A stretch of 64,000 nucleotides of DNA from Spirochaetales bacterium (GCA_016936555.1 JAFGXR010000007.1:1-64000), one strand, 5' to 3'; shown: positions 8,733-19,825, counted from the stretch's first letter. Numbers and translations are program-made. The notes: generated from the sequence alone by a model not told the origin.

Positions 8733-9026
8733 CTAGATTCTGGCAGTTTTGTGTATTTCATCGGGTACAGTATAAACTCCGAACAGAAGTTTAAGCTGAT
8801 CTATGGATTTGTAAGCAGAACCGCTTTGTTCGTTGTACAGATCGAGAATGTATTGCATCGATTCCTGATCATTGTCGTACAGAGCGTCGCAAAAAGCTGA
8901 TTTAAACAACCCTATGTCAGCCAGTTCCCGGGATTTCAGGGAGGAATTCGCTTTTAAAGCTCTTTTATCGACAATGGCAGAATCTCCATGATATCCGATT
9001 ATAAAATTGAAAACTGTTTTCTTCAT
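8733..9026 (-). CDS. Conserved-looking small hypothetical protein
   Basis: 97 aa, not recognised. There is no signal peptide or membrane span. It is predicted mostly helical, with an N-terminal FNFIIGYHGDSAIVD segment. AGGA lies about 8 nt before the ATG. The gene sits between the groEL terminator and yajC on the same strand. The frame is uninterrupted, and the codon usage looks like that of its neighbours, so I consider it real, without a function. Confidence 0.6.
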   Translation of the reverse strand: MKKTVFNFIIGYHGDSAIVDKRALKANSSLKSRELADIGLFKSAFCDALYDNDQESMQYILDLYNEQSGSAYKSIDQLKLLFGVYTVPDEIHKTARI

Positions 9027-9111
9027 AGTAATATCCTACAAGTTCAAATGATTTTATCAGTATAGCTTGAAAAAGTACACTCAAAAAAAAGTATGTTTTA
9101 TTAAAAAAAAC

Positions 9112-9142
9112 GGACTGCTCCGGATATGCTCCGAAGCAGTCC
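9112..9142. terminator. Terminator hairpin after groEL
   Basis: GGACTGCT and AGCAGTCC form the outer stem, with CCGG/CTCCG pairing inside. T runs follow the stem on both strands, so it can act in either direction; the likely use is to end groEL transcription (minus strand). Confidence 0.8.
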
Positions 9143-9164
9143 TTTTTATCCATTAAGGAAGGGT

Positions 9165-10823
<1,659 letters not shown>

Positions 10824-10851
10824 TTATAAGGTATAAAAAATTGATAATTAA

Positions 10852-10870
10852 ACGGATAGAAATTATCCGT
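10852..10870. promoter_or_regulatory. Palindrome in the groEL upstream region
   Basis: ACGGATA-GAAAT-TATCCGT is a perfect 7-bp inverted repeat with a 5-base centre, about 45 bases before the groEL ATG. It could be an operator or a leader hairpin. It does not match the HrcA CIRCE sequence. Confidence 0.35.
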
Positions 10871-10919
10871 GATAAAAGATACTAATTCTCGTTCAGATCA
10901 TCAAGTAATTTGACCGGAT

Positions 10920-11666
10920 TTATGGTATTTCTATTTCTCCGGCATAAATTTCATGAATAGAGCCGCTTTCATCCTCTATAAGGAGCTGACCGTCTTCGCC
11001 TAACCCCCGGTTTATGCCGATGACGGATTTTTCCGATCCGGCCTGCCCGCTTCGCACTTCGATCTTCAGTCCGGAATGAAATAATTTATCTCCGACGAGC
11101 GAGCGCCATAAGTCACCGGATTTCAGAAGCGAGGAAAATGAAGAAAGCACCTCGAGAAGCACAGCATCCCGGTTGATATCCGCTTCGATGATATTGCCCA
11201 GCGACGTACTCTTATCCTTGATCTCTCCGGGAAAGTTTCTCTGATTACAATTGATGCCCATTCCGCAGTAAAAGTACCGGCTGTCAGCTTCGCAAAGTAT
11301 TCCCGCGCACTTCTTTCCCCGGAAGAGAAGATCATTGGGCCATTTCAAATTGAAAAGCTCACCGGTTATCTTTTCAACAGCTATAAGCAGAGCCGCTCCG
11401 GCAATCAGGGGAAGGTGATGCAGTTCCTGGATTAGTTCATCCCGTCTCAGAACCAGAGTGAACATGAGATTCTCACCCTTTCCCGATTGCCAGACCCGCC
11501 CTTTGATCCTGCCTCTCCCCTGCTTCTGAAAATCAGCAGTAAATACAGTTCCGTGGCGAATTCCCGTTTCTGCCGTTTTTTTAGAGTCATCCATGGTTGA
11601 ATCTGTGACTTCTCTGTAATATACTGGAGCATCGGGAAAGGGATTATTCAGATTCTTTATTTCCAT
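10920..11666 (-). CDS. birA: Biotin-[acetyl-CoA-carboxylase] ligase, no DNA-binding domain
   Basis: Attaches biotin to biotin carboxyl carrier proteins through biotinyl-AMP. 248 aa containing only the catalytic and C-terminal SH3-like parts. The biotinyl-AMP loop GRGRIKGRVW begins at residue 50 and the KWPNDL motif is at 108-113. With no N-terminal helix-turn-helix it cannot be a repressor, unlike the second ligase gene at 61848. No Shine-Dalgarno site is visible, but TAAAAT ends 6 bases before the ATG, so it may be leaderless. Confidence 0.92.
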   Translation of the reverse strand: MEIKNLNNPFPDAPVYYREVTDSTMDDSKKTAETGIRHGTVFTADFQKQGRGRIKGRVWQSGKGENLMFTLVLRRDELIQELHHLPLIAGAALLIAVEKITGELFNLKWPNDLLFRGKKCAGILCEADSRYFYCGMGINCNQRNFPGEIKDKSTSLGNIIEADINRDAVLLEVLSSFSSLLKSGDLWRSLVGDKLFHSGLKIEVRSGQAGSEKSVIGINRGLGEDGQLLIEDESGSIHEIYAGEIEIP

Positions 11667-11744
11667 AAAGGTATTTTATGACGTTAAGGCTTCTTTATAT
11701 AGTCCCGGTCCCAATAAAAAAGATTTTTGAGTGTTTGTTGATAT

Positions 11745-12380
11745 ATGAAAATTAAGATTCTGATAGCATGTCTCCTTATTGTTGTTTTCCCCTTGTTCAG
11801 TGATATTGACAGTGATTTGATCTACTATGTCGTACGGGGAAACGAAACCAGAGTTACGGAACTCCTCGATCAGGGAGCCAATCCCGATGCGGAGGGAGAT
11901 GACGGAAGAACGGCTCTCCACAGAGCCATTCTGAACAGACATGATGCTATAGGTGAAATTCTCATAAGCGCCGGTGCCGATCCATCGGGAGTTGACCGGG
12001 ATGGAGATACCTACCTCTATCTGGCAATTCTCAGGGATCTCGATTTTACTGCGACGGCCCTGGTAAATCACGGAGCCAACCCCCATGCCATAAATTTATA
12101 CGGGAACAATATGCTGTATCTCGCTCTTTCCAGAAATCTGGAAACAACGGCTATAGCATTGATCCGGGCCGGAGCCGAACCCAATACGATCGGGAGTAAC
12201 GGGACACATGTCCTTATTATGGCTATCAGCCTGGGAATGGCCGAAGCGGCGGAGGAGCTGGTTCTCCATGGAGCCGATGTCAATATAAAAGACCATAACG
12301 GCTATACAGCCCTTAAAAGAGCTGAGTGGAGAGGCTATTTCAATCTCATAGATCTTATGAAGGAGAGAGGAGCCGAATAG
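11745..12380 (+). CDS. Secreted or periplasmic ankyrin-repeat protein
   Basis: 211 aa. A signal peptide (about residues 1-19, ending near FPLFS) precedes five to six ankyrin repeats of about 33 residues, recognisable by the recurring G-A-x-P or G-A-D-V-N turns and by TALHRAI-like starts (DGRTALHRAI, GDTYLYLAI, GNNMLYLAL, GTHVLIMAI, GYTALKRA). Ankyrin repeats bind other proteins; the partner here is unknown. It is divergent from the biotin ligase and converges on the FapA gene. No clear ribosome-binding site. Confidence 0.8.
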   Translation: MKIKILIACLLIVVFPLFSDIDSDLIYYVVRGNETRVTELLDQGANPDAEGDDGRTALHRAILNRHDAIGEILISAGADPSGVDRDGDTYLYLAILRDLDFTATALVNHGANPHAINLYGNNMLYLALSRNLETTAIALIRAGAEPNTIGSNGTHVLIMAISLGMAEAAEELVLHGADVNIKDHNGYTALKRAEWRGYFNLIDLMKERGAE

Positions 12381-12387
12381 AGCCCCT

Positions 12388-13743
12388 CTAGAGAATCGGT
12401 CCGATAACGATCTGCCCTTTTTCCCTGTCCGCCTTGACCAGGACTCTGCTCTGGTTTTTTTCAACTTTTATTCTTAAATGACCTATGCGGATTTCCGTTC
12501 CGGCAAAGAGGGTTCCATTGACTTTTATATAAGCTTCTTCGCAGATACAGAGACTTCTGACAATGGTATCCATTTCTTTTTCCTGCGTTTTAGACGCTTC
12601 AAGCATCCTGGAAATAAGATCCTCCGGCGGATTGGGACGGTTTTTCATTTTCTGGATTTTCTCAAGCAGCACGTCGTGACGGACTTTCATATTTTCCAGT
12701 TTCCGGTTTTCAACGAATGAGATTCCGCAACAGAGTGTCGTGGGGGCACAGTTCTCCCGTCCGATATTAAAGGCCTCGATACTCTTTTCCGCCATAATGG
12801 TGCTGGAGACGATAATACCCTTCTGACCCATGGTAAGTTTGCCAAGCGTATTGATTTCAGCTGTCATGATGGAAGTGGAGACGGAAACTCCCGTGCGTGA
12901 CTCTACTGTGCCATATTCGATAAACTTCGCCGTTATCATTCCGTTGGCGCGGATGAGGGCATTTCCACGGCCTTTGACTCCGAGATCCAGCGTCAGGTCT
13001 CCGCGACAGAGAATCTCCGCATTTTTGATAAGCTGTTTACATCGGATACTTTTTCCCGCAGCGACTCTGAATCCGTCCTGCACTCCGCCTTCGATTACGA
13101 GATCTCCGGCAAAAGAGACATTTCCGGTGTGATAGTCGACATCGGAAGGAATTTGCAGAACTTCTGTTACTGAAATATTATCTCCGTCGATGACGAACCG
13201 GCCATGAGCCATGGAAACGAGAAGCTCACCGCGGGATTCAAGATTCTCACCGGCTCTGAATATCTGCATATCCTTGTTTCTAAATGGTATGACTGAACCT
13301 GTTACATCTTTGCCTTCAACTCCGGCTCTGTAGGGGAAGATCCTTCCCACAGCTTCACCTTTTTTGACCATTACGAAGGGACTGCTCTCCTTGTGATCGA
13401 CCGAGCCGTCTGCTTTGACCACGGTTTTTTCCCTATTGAAAAACTCAGGTTTGAGATTGATATGGGGAGGCGATGCTTTTACCGGCTTTGTCCCTCTGGC
13501 GACAGGTACGTCTTTTACGGGCTTCTGCTCGCTGTTACATTTCTCAATAGCCCTGAGAATGTTTTCTTCAATGATTCCAAAAATGATATTATTGGCATTG
13601 AGTGCCGAATCCGCCTGAACCTTCTCAAGAGGTCTGCCTTTTCCCGATGACGGAAAAAAAGAAGCAAATGCTTCCATTTTATCTTCAGAGATCTCGATTG
13701 CCACATAACCGTCGCTCCGGTCATCAATAATCTTCTCACTCAT
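12388..13743 (-). CDS. FapA/DUF342-family protein
   Basis: 451 aa from the preferred ATG at 13743; an upstream in-frame TTG at 13833 would add 30 residues unlike the family. The N-terminus (DGYVAIEISEDKMEAFASF) matches the start of FapA proteins. The middle is a right-handed beta-helix rich in Gly, Ile and Val (roughly residues 130-340), followed by a coiled-coil-like stretch (about 345-400) and a final beta segment. DUF342 proteins are common in spirochaetes and are often called flagellar assembly protein A, but the biochemical role is unsettled. The gene is divergent from argR. Confidence 0.85.
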   Translation of the reverse strand: MSEKIIDDRSDGYVAIEISEDKMEAFASFFPSSGKGRPLEKVQADSALNANNIIFGIIEENILRAIEKCNSEQKPVKDVPVARGTKPVKASPPHINLKPEFFNREKTVVKADGSVDHKESSPFVMVKKGEAVGRIFPYRAGVEGKDVTGSVIPFRNKDMQIFRAGENLESRGELLVSMAHGRFVIDGDNISVTEVLQIPSDVDYHTGNVSFAGDLVIEGGVQDGFRVAAGKSIRCKQLIKNAEILCRGDLTLDLGVKGRGNALIRANGMITAKFIEYGTVESRTGVSVSTSIMTAEINTLGKLTMGQKGIIVSSTIMAEKSIEAFNIGRENCAPTTLCCGISFVENRKLENMKVRHDVLLEKIQKMKNRPNPPEDLISRMLEASKTQEKEMDTIVRSLCICEEAYIKVNGTLFAGTEIRIGHLRIKVEKNQSRVLVKADREKGQIVIGPIL

Positions 13744-13849
13744 ATCCCGTTTATTATCGGAAATTACATTTATAAACTGTAGAATTGACAGGCCACCGGT
13801 CCGGGGGGAAACATAAACAGGATTTATTTGCAAAAAAAATCGAAAAATA

Positions 13850-13928
13850 AAGAATATTTATTCACAAAACACTTGATCAATATGCATCATAGAGATATTT
13901 TATGCTAAAAATAGAATATTTATACATG
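13850..13928 (+). promoter_or_regulatory. argR promoter with two ARG boxes
   Basis: Two AT-rich sites resemble the ArgR consensus TGAATWWWWATTCA: AAGAATATTTATTCAC at 13850-13865 and ATAGAATATTTATACATG at 13911-13928. Between them a promoter is visible, TTGATC (13873-13878), 17 bases, TATTTT (13896-13901). The second box lies just past the expected transcription start. ArgR with arginine bound should repress the operon and its own gene. Confidence 0.7.
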
Positions 13929-13938
13929 GAGTCCGCTC

Positions 13939-14415
13939 TTGAATGATAGAAGAACCAGATTGGTCCAAATTAAGAAGATAATCCGGGAAAGTCATGTTTC
14001 CAGCCAGGAACAGCTTCTGAAACTGCTTGATGAAAATGGTATTTCCGTTACGCAGGCGACGCTGTCCAGAGACTTGAAAATGCTGAACGTCAGCAAGATC
14101 TCCAATGAGAAAGAGGGCTATCACTATCACCTCCCCTCAGAGAAGGAGGAAAAAGAAGCTGAAAAATACCTGGTTGAAGATATCGCCCGGGGATTCCTCT
14201 CCATCGAGTTTTCCGGGAATCTCGCTATTCTGAAAACCCTGCCGGGCCATGCCAACACGGTTGCCATAGCTCTGGACAAGCTTGAAGGTCTTCCCATCAT
14301 CGGCACAATCGCCGGCGACGATGCCATATTGATTGTGCTGAAGGAAAATGAAAGGGAGGAGACGGTTATTGACGCTCTGGTAAAAAGAATACCGGATTTG
14401 GAGCACGAATTATGA
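13939..14415 (+). CDS. argR: Arginine repressor ArgR
   Basis: 158-aa hexameric regulator that senses L-arginine. The N-terminal winged helix-turn-helix (residues 1-70, with the VTQATLSRDLKMLNV recognition segment) is followed by the C-terminal oligomerisation and arginine-binding domain, including GTIAGDDAILIVL with the conserved GDD. The start is TTG at 13939 with TGGAG 7 nt upstream. It is the first gene of argR-argC-argB-argD-argG and overlaps argC by 4 bp (ATGA). Confidence 0.95.
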   Translation: MNDRRTRLVQIKKIIRESHVSSQEQLLKLLDENGISVTQATLSRDLKMLNVSKISNEKEGYHYHLPSEKEEKEAEKYLVEDIARGFLSIEFSGNLAILKTLPGHANTVAIALDKLEGLPIIGTIAGDDAILIVLKENEREETVIDALVKRIPDLEHEL

Positions 14416-15425
14416 AAGCTGCCGTATTGGGCGCCTCGGGATACACGGGGATGCTCCTTCTCAGACTGCTGAGCAGTCACTCTGATATCGATGAAGTCAT
14501 TGCTGTATCCACTTCAAAAACGGGAGAGATGATTGAATCGGGGGACCCGGGGCTTTTCGGCAATATCCCGGGAAGTTATATCGGAATAGAAGAACTGGAA
14601 GCCGCAGCCCCCGATGTTATTTTTTCAGCCCTGCCTCATCTGGCGTCCCTCCCCTTCTACAGGGATTTTATCGGCAAGGCTGTCATTATCGATCTCTCGG
14701 CGGATCTGCGCTATGAAACGAAAGAGGGGTTCGAGAAAGCCTACGGAACAGAGCACGCCGCGCCCGAGCACATCGGCAAAGCGGTTTTCGGCCTTTCCGA
14801 ATGGTACCGGGAAAAGGTGAAGCAGGCCGATCTGATAGCCAATCCGGGATGCTACCCCACCTGCACGCTTCTCCCCCTTCTTCCCTTATTAAAGGAAGGC
14901 ATCGTGGAGGGAGACCTGACGACCACGGCTCTGTCGGGCATATCCGGTGCCGGGAAAAAAGCGGCGATCAACAATCTTTTCGTCGAAAGAAGCGAAAACT
15001 GCAACGCCTATAATCCCGGAAAAAAGCACAGGCATCAGACGGAAATTCAAAAGGAACTGGATTATACGGGCAGGAAGAGCAATCTTCTTTTCACTCCCCA
15101 TCTTGTCCCATTAAGGCGCGGCATGTTTGTCACGACAACGGCGTACCACAGGGGACTGGATAACGAGACGCTGAAAGGTATTTACACCGGTTATTACGGA
15201 AACGATCCCTTTATAAAGATCAATGGTTCCTCAATTCCCGAAACATCCCATCTCTGGGGTTCCAACCGCTGCGATATAGGATGGGAAATCTGCGGAGACC
15301 GCGTTCTTCTTTTCTCGGCTATCGACAACCTGATGAAAGGGGCTTCCGGACAGGCCGTACAGAATATGAATATCCGCTTCGGATTTGACGAAACGGCAGG
15401 TCTGCGCACCTGGGGAGATCTCTGA
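14412..15425 (+). CDS. argC: N-acetyl-gamma-glutamyl-phosphate reductase
   Basis: Third step of arginine synthesis: NADPH-dependent reduction of N-acetylglutamyl phosphate to the semialdehyde. 337 aa; the nucleotide-binding GASGYTG is at residues 8-14 and the catalytic cysteine C147 sits in NPGCYPT. The HxxPL-like segment LVPLRRGMFVT is also present. ATGA overlap with argR and a 1-nt gap to argB suggest one message. Confidence 0.97.
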   Translation: MKAAVLGASGYTGMLLLRLLSSHSDIDEVIAVSTSKTGEMIESGDPGLFGNIPGSYIGIEELEAAAPDVIFSALPHLASLPFYRDFIGKAVIIDLSADLRYETKEGFEKAYGTEHAAPEHIGKAVFGLSEWYREKVKQADLIANPGCYPTCTLLPLLPLLKEGIVEGDLTTTALSGISGAGKKAAINNLFVERSENCNAYNPGKKHRHQTEIQKELDYTGRKSNLLFTPHLVPLRRGMFVTTTAYHRGLDNETLKGIYTGYYGNDPFIKINGSSIPETSHLWGSNRCDIGWEICGDRVLLFSAIDNLMKGASGQAVQNMNIRFGFDETAGLRTWGDL

Positions 15426-15426
15426 T

Positions 15427-16197
15427 ATGGGCAAACCTCTGATGATAATTAAAACCGGAGGAAGAGCGGCTGAAAACAACGTAGCTCTCAGCCATCTGAC
15501 GAAAGAGATTAAAGAACTGCACGGCGATTATGATTTCCTGATCGTTCACGGAGGGGGAGCGGCCGTTTCGGCAATACAGAAAACATACGGCATCGAACCT
15601 GTTTTTAAAAATGGGATCAGGATGACGACAGAAAGGGAAATGGATCTGGTCGATATGGGGCTGGCCGGTCTGATGAATAAAAAGCTGGTCCGGCTTTTCA
15701 GCAGCTGCGGTCTGCCCTCCGTGGGAATCAGCGGCGCCGATGGCTCTTTGCTGACAGGTGAGCCCATAGGAGAACAGAGCCGGACAGGAAGGATTACCGC
15801 ATCTGACAGAAAATTAATCGATTTACTTCTGGAGGGCGGTTTTACGCCGATCGTATCGCCGGTTTCTTCCGATTCTGACGGCGGGCCATTGAATATAAAC
15901 GCCGATGAAGCGGCATTGGCTCTGGGTATTTCCTGTAAGGCCGATGCGATTGTTTTTCTTTCCGATATTCCGGGTATTCTCAATGAGAAGGTTCTCATAA
16001 AGGAGCTTACGGAACTGGAAGCCGAATCCCTTATGGAACAGGGAATTATCAGCGGAGGAATGATTCCGAAGGTACGGTCATCGCTCACGGCTCTTCATGA
16101 AGGAGCGGGAACAGTGGTAATCGGAGAATATAAGAATCCCGGAGATCTGAAAAATCTTCTGCAGGGAAATAAAGGAACAAAAATATGGCTGAAATAA
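15427..16197 (+). CDS. argB: Acetylglutamate kinase
   Basis: Phosphorylates N-acetylglutamate with ATP. 256 aa from the ATG at 15427, which follows the argC stop by one base; an ATG 14 codons further upstream lies inside argC and is unlikely. Amino-acid kinase family landmarks: KTGGRAAEN near the N-terminus, VHGGGAAVS, and the NADEAALALG and GGMIPKV segments. It overlaps argD by 13 bp. Confidence 0.95.
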   Translation: MGKPLMIIKTGGRAAENNVALSHLTKEIKELHGDYDFLIVHGGGAAVSAIQKTYGIEPVFKNGIRMTTEREMDLVDMGLAGLMNKKLVRLFSSCGLPSVGISGADGSLLTGEPIGEQSRTGRITASDRKLIDLLLEGGFTPIVSPVSSDSDGGPLNINADEAALALGISCKADAIVFLSDIPGILNEKVLIKELTELEAESLMEQGIISGGMIPKVRSSLTALHEGAGTVVIGEYKNPGDLKNLLQGNKGTKIWLK

Positions 16198-17408
16198 ACA
16201 TGGCGACGACAAGGGAACACGGGTTTCCCAATAACTACTCCAATGAGTTTCTGATTCTCGATAAAGGTGAAGGGGTTTATGTTTTCGATGTGGCGGGAAA
16301 GAAGTATCTCGACTTCGGTTCGGGCATAGCCGTAAACGCACTGGGATACGGGAATAAAGAGATTGCCGCTATCGCATCGGCCCAGATGGAAAAACTGGTC
16401 CATGTCTCCAATCTGTTTACGACGGAACCGGCTCTGGCCTTCGCTTCCAGACTCGTAGACGGGAAGAGATTCAGCGCCGTACATTTCGGAAACAGCGGTT
16501 CGGAAGCCAACGAAGCCGCCATAAAATACGCCAAGCTCTGGTCCATCCGGACAAAAGGTCCCGATTGCTACAGGATACTATCTTTTTCGGGAGCCTTCCA
16601 CGGCAGAACCATGGGTGCCCTGGCCAGCACTTATAACAACAAGTACAAGGACCCTTTCGGTCCGATGATTCCCGGCGCTGAAATTATCGAGTACAACAAT
16701 GTGGAAAAGCTGAGGGAAACACTCGATGAGTCTTTCGCAGCCGTCATTGTCGAAGTTGTCCAGGGTGAAGGCGGACTGAGATCACTTTCCGATGAATTCG
16801 CTTCGGCGCTGAAGGAACTCTGCGTTAAGCATAAAGTGCTGATCATAGCCGATGAGGTTCAGACAGGGATGGGACGGACAGGAGATCTCTATGCTTCAGA
16901 CGGAATCGGACTCGACGCCCATATCATTACCCTTTCCAAACCCCTTGCGGGAGGGCTTCCCCTCTCGGCGACACTTATCCCCGGTTTCGTCAATGACAAA
17001 GTGAAAGTCGGCGAGCACGGTACCACATTCGGAGGCGGACCGGTGACCACGGCAGTGGCCTCCTATGTCTGGGATATCATTACCGGTGAGGGTTTTCTCG
17101 GGGGAGTAAAGGAAAAATCCTCCTATCTGATCGGCAGACTTGAAATTCTGATGAAGGAATACGGGTTTATCAAAGAGATCCGGGGGAAGGGTCTGCTGCT
17201 CGGCCTGGAAATAGACGAGAATGAAACGGTCGATGTTCTGAAGATTATGGGAGAAGCAAGGGATAAGGGGCTGCTGCTTCTGAAGACGGGAGTCAATGTT
17301 CTTCGACTGGCGCCCCCTCTGATTATCAGCAAGGAAGAAATTGATGAAGGAATTGCCATTCTCGATTCGGTTTTAAAAGATTTTGAAGAGAATATATTTA
17401 CGCGCTAA
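16185..17408 (+). CDS. argD: Acetylornithine aminotransferase
   Basis: PLP-dependent class III aminotransferase that makes N-acetylornithine from the semialdehyde and glutamate. 407 aa. The GxGIAVNALG segment, FGNSGSEANEAAIK cofactor region, the DEVQTGMGRTG motif and a Schiff-base lysine in TLSKPLAGGLP are visible. It may also act in lysine synthesis, as many ArgD enzymes do. Starts inside the end of argB; argG follows 10 nt later. Confidence 0.95.
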   Translation: MAEINMATTREHGFPNNYSNEFLILDKGEGVYVFDVAGKKYLDFGSGIAVNALGYGNKEIAAIASAQMEKLVHVSNLFTTEPALAFASRLVDGKRFSAVHFGNSGSEANEAAIKYAKLWSIRTKGPDCYRILSFSGAFHGRTMGALASTYNNKYKDPFGPMIPGAEIIEYNNVEKLRETLDESFAAVIVEVVQGEGGLRSLSDEFASALKELCVKHKVLIIADEVQTGMGRTGDLYASDGIGLDAHIITLSKPLAGGLPLSATLIPGFVNDKVKVGEHGTTFGGGPVTTAVASYVWDIITGEGFLGGVKEKSSYLIGRLEILMKEYGFIKEIRGKGLLLGLEIDENETVDVLKIMGEARDKGLLLLKTGVNVLRLAPPLIISKEEIDEGIAILDSVLKDFEENIFTR

Positions 17409-17418
17409 GGAGAAATAA

Positions 17419-18687
17419 ATGGGTGCAATAAAAAAAATAGCTCTGGCCTATTCGGGCGGACTGGATACTTCAATCATCATACAGTGGCTGAAGGAAAATT
17501 ACGATAACGCGGAAGTTATCGCCATCTGTACCAACGTGGGACAGGATGAAGACTGGGACGCCGTAGAACAGAAGGCTTTGAAAGCCGGCGCGTCTAAATA
17601 CTACCTGGGAGACCTCAGGGAGGAGCTGGCCGCTCAGTATATCTTTCCCATGGTCAGAGCGGGAGCCGTTTACGAAGGGCAGTATATGCTCGGGACATCG
17701 ATCGCCAGACCTTTCCAGGCGAAATACCAGGTCGATATCGCCCTGGCAGAGGGATGCGACGCCCTGTGCCACGGCTGTACGGGCAAGGGAAATGACCAGG
17801 TCCGCTTCGAACTGACCTATAAAGCCCTCGCGCCCCATCTCAAAGTCATTGCGCCCTGGAGAATCTGGGATATCAAATCCCGTGAGGATGCCATCGATTT
17901 CGCCGAGAGCCGGAATATCAATCTCGGAGAAATCTCCAAAAAAAATATCTACTCACGGGACTGGAACATCTGGCATATGAGCCACGAAGGGGGAATTCTC
18001 GAAGACGCCTGGAACCGCCCCGAAGAGAGCATGTTCCGACTGACGAAATCTCCCAAGGACGCGCCGGATAAAGAGACGGAAGTCATCATCGATTTCGAGA
18101 AAGGTATGCCAGTCGGCCTGAACGGCGAAAAAATGAGCGCCTTTGAAATGATGAAGCAGCTGAACAGAATCGCAGCGGAGAACGGTGTCGGCCGTGTGGA
18201 TATTGTCGAAACCCGTCTCGTGGGAATGAAGAGCCGCGGCGTCTACGAAACACCGGGGGGAACTCTTCTCCATACAGCCATGCGCGACCTGGAAATGTTC
18301 ACGATCAACAACGACGCGCTGCATCTGAAACAGAAGATGTCCTATGATTACGCCGATCTGGTCTACGCGGGGAAATGGTATACGACGGCACGTTACGCTC
18401 TGGAAGAAATGATGAAAAAAGTGACAGAATATACGACCGGTTCCGTCAAGCTCTGCGTTTACAAGGGGAATGCCTGGGTAATCGGCCGGAAATCACCTTA
18501 TGCCCTCTATCTGGAGGATCTGGCCTCTTTCGGTCCCAGTGATTACAACCAGAAGGATGCCGAAGGTTTTATCAATCTTTACGGATTGTCAACCGGCGTT
18601 ACGGCAATGGTTCACAAGGATCTGGAGGACGGGTCCGGCCAGGCTGTAGAGATGAAACAGATGGCAGCCAGTTTTCATGATAAATAA
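17419..18687 (+). CDS. argG: Argininosuccinate synthase
   Basis: Joins citrulline and aspartate with ATP. 422 aa. The ATP-pyrophosphatase P-loop AYSGGLDTS is at residues 9-17; the CHGCTGKGNDQVRF and YSRDWNIWHMSHEG segments are typical of the family. Last gene of the arg operon, with a strong terminator 60 bases on. argH, argF and argJ/argA are not in the window, so the pathway is completed elsewhere. Confidence 0.97.
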   Translation: MGAIKKIALAYSGGLDTSIIIQWLKENYDNAEVIAICTNVGQDEDWDAVEQKALKAGASKYYLGDLREELAAQYIFPMVRAGAVYEGQYMLGTSIARPFQAKYQVDIALAEGCDALCHGCTGKGNDQVRFELTYKALAPHLKVIAPWRIWDIKSREDAIDFAESRNINLGEISKKNIYSRDWNIWHMSHEGGILEDAWNRPEESMFRLTKSPKDAPDKETEVIIDFEKGMPVGLNGEKMSAFEMMKQLNRIAAENGVGRVDIVETRLVGMKSRGVYETPGGTLLHTAMRDLEMFTINNDALHLKQKMSYDYADLVYAGKWYTTARYALEEMMKKVTEYTTGSVKLCVYKGNAWVIGRKSPYALYLEDLASFGPSDYNQKDAEGFINLYGLSTGVTAMVHKDLEDGSGQAVEMKQMAASFHDK

Positions 18688-18748
18688 GCAGATGGGAGTC
18701 GGAAGATGGAGACGGGATGAGTTTTCTTTTTTCTGATTCTTCGATATG

Positions 18749-18777
18749 AGCCGGCCGGTTATGGCCGGCTTTTTTTA
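18749..18777 (+). terminator. Rho-independent terminator of the arg operon
   Basis: AGCCGGCC-GGTTAT-GGCCGGCT is a perfect 8-bp GC-rich stem followed by eight T residues. Confidence 0.92.
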
Positions 18778-18808
18778 TAAGAATTGAGGAGTTTTCGATT
18801 ATTTCAAA

Positions 18809-19825
18809 CTATAGAGCTTGAATACCGGTGCTTCGTTTCTTTTTCAGCCCGTTGAAGAGTTCGGTGAATTCTACACTTGCCCATTGCCGCTGCCAGTCGT
18901 AACTGCCCTTTACATCGCGGTAGTATGACTCTACAATCATGATAAGGAAGAGGTACAGACGGAAAAGTTTGATTCTGTTGAATGCCTTTTCATCAGCGAT
19001 GAAGGGCTCCGGAGCATGGAGGTTGTACTCTTCGAAGAACCAGGGATTTTTTTCCAGATCCACATATCCCTGGACCTGGGAAAAGTCCGCTGCGGGGTCG
19101 GCGTAGAACCCTCTTTCGAAATCTATCAAGCCGGATATCTCCATACCGTCCCGAGTCTGCCGGACAAAGACGTTGCCGTCCCAGAGGTCGAAATGGACGA
19201 AAACAGGGTTGCTGATTCCGGCGAATGATTCGCTGTAGCTATCTAGAATCTGCAGAAGTTCTTTTTCCGGCACGGGAAGCTGTGCTTTGACTTTTTGGCC
19301 GTCTTCAAGAATATGGACAGCCATCTGTCTGAAAGCATCGAAATAGGAAGGAAGGCCCTGCCTCTCCATAAAGAGGTACCCGAAAAAATCTCCTTTTATC
19401 CCGTGAAGCCCCGCCATATGCCGTGCCAGCTGAAATGTCAGGGATTTCCTGAGTTTTTCCGGAATATCCCCTGATTTGTCGAGGGGAACTCCTTCCTGCC
19501 TGTCCATAATAAAATAGTCGAAGGGAATCTTCTCCCGTGAAAAATCCCAGGTTTCTATAAATGCGACGGGCATATCCGGTATTTCAATGGCTCTGTTCTG
19601 GAAATACACTTCTCCTTTCATAAGGTCCTTCTCATAAGTCAGAACCGGTACGGAATCGTGAGGCGCGATTTTGAGAACGTACTCCCTGTGGTTATCGAGC
19701 TGAATCAGATAGGACGTATTGTATGTTCCGTCTTTCAGCTCTCTGATAGCGGCGACACGGCCCAGTTCTTTGAATAATCCGGCTATCTGCTGATCTGTCA
19801 GGGTTGATTTCGTCGTGCTTTCCAT
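18809..19825 (-). CDS. Phosphotransferase-family (APH-like) kinase
   Basis: 338 aa with the aminoglycoside-phosphotransferase/choline-kinase fold. Visible are the N-terminal lobe lysine in EYVLKIAPH, the Brenner-type catalytic loop HFDLWDGNVFV and the metal-binding LIDFERGFYADPAADFS. Such kinases phosphorylate small hydroxyl compounds or fructosamines; the substrate cannot be told from sequence, and antibiotic resistance should not be assumed. Start chosen at 19825 (AGGGG 5 nt upstream) rather than the ATG at 19879, which would overlap the promoter zone of the divergent phosphatase. It converges on argG. Confidence 0.75.
   Translation of the reverse strand: MESTTKSTLTDQQIAGLFKELGRVAAIRELKDGTYNTSYLIQLDNHREYVLKIAPHDSVPVLTYEKDLMKGEVYFQNRAIEIPDMPVAFIETWDFSREKIPFDYFIMDRQEGVPLDKSGDIPEKLRKSLTFQLARHMAGLHGIKGDFFGYLFMERQGLPSYFDAFRQMAVHILEDGQKVKAQLPVPEKELLQILDSYSESFAGISNPVFVHFDLWDGNVFVRQTRDGMEISGLIDFERGFYADPAADFSQVQGYVDLEKNPWFFEEYNLHAPEPFIADEKAFNRIKLFRLYLFLIMIVESYYRDVKGSYDWQRQWASVEFTELFNGLKKKRSTGIQAL

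Noticed and set aside
18809-19825. Aminoglycoside resistance gene
   Set aside because: The APH fold is shared by many metabolic kinases; no close likeness to a resistance enzyme or mobile context is visible.
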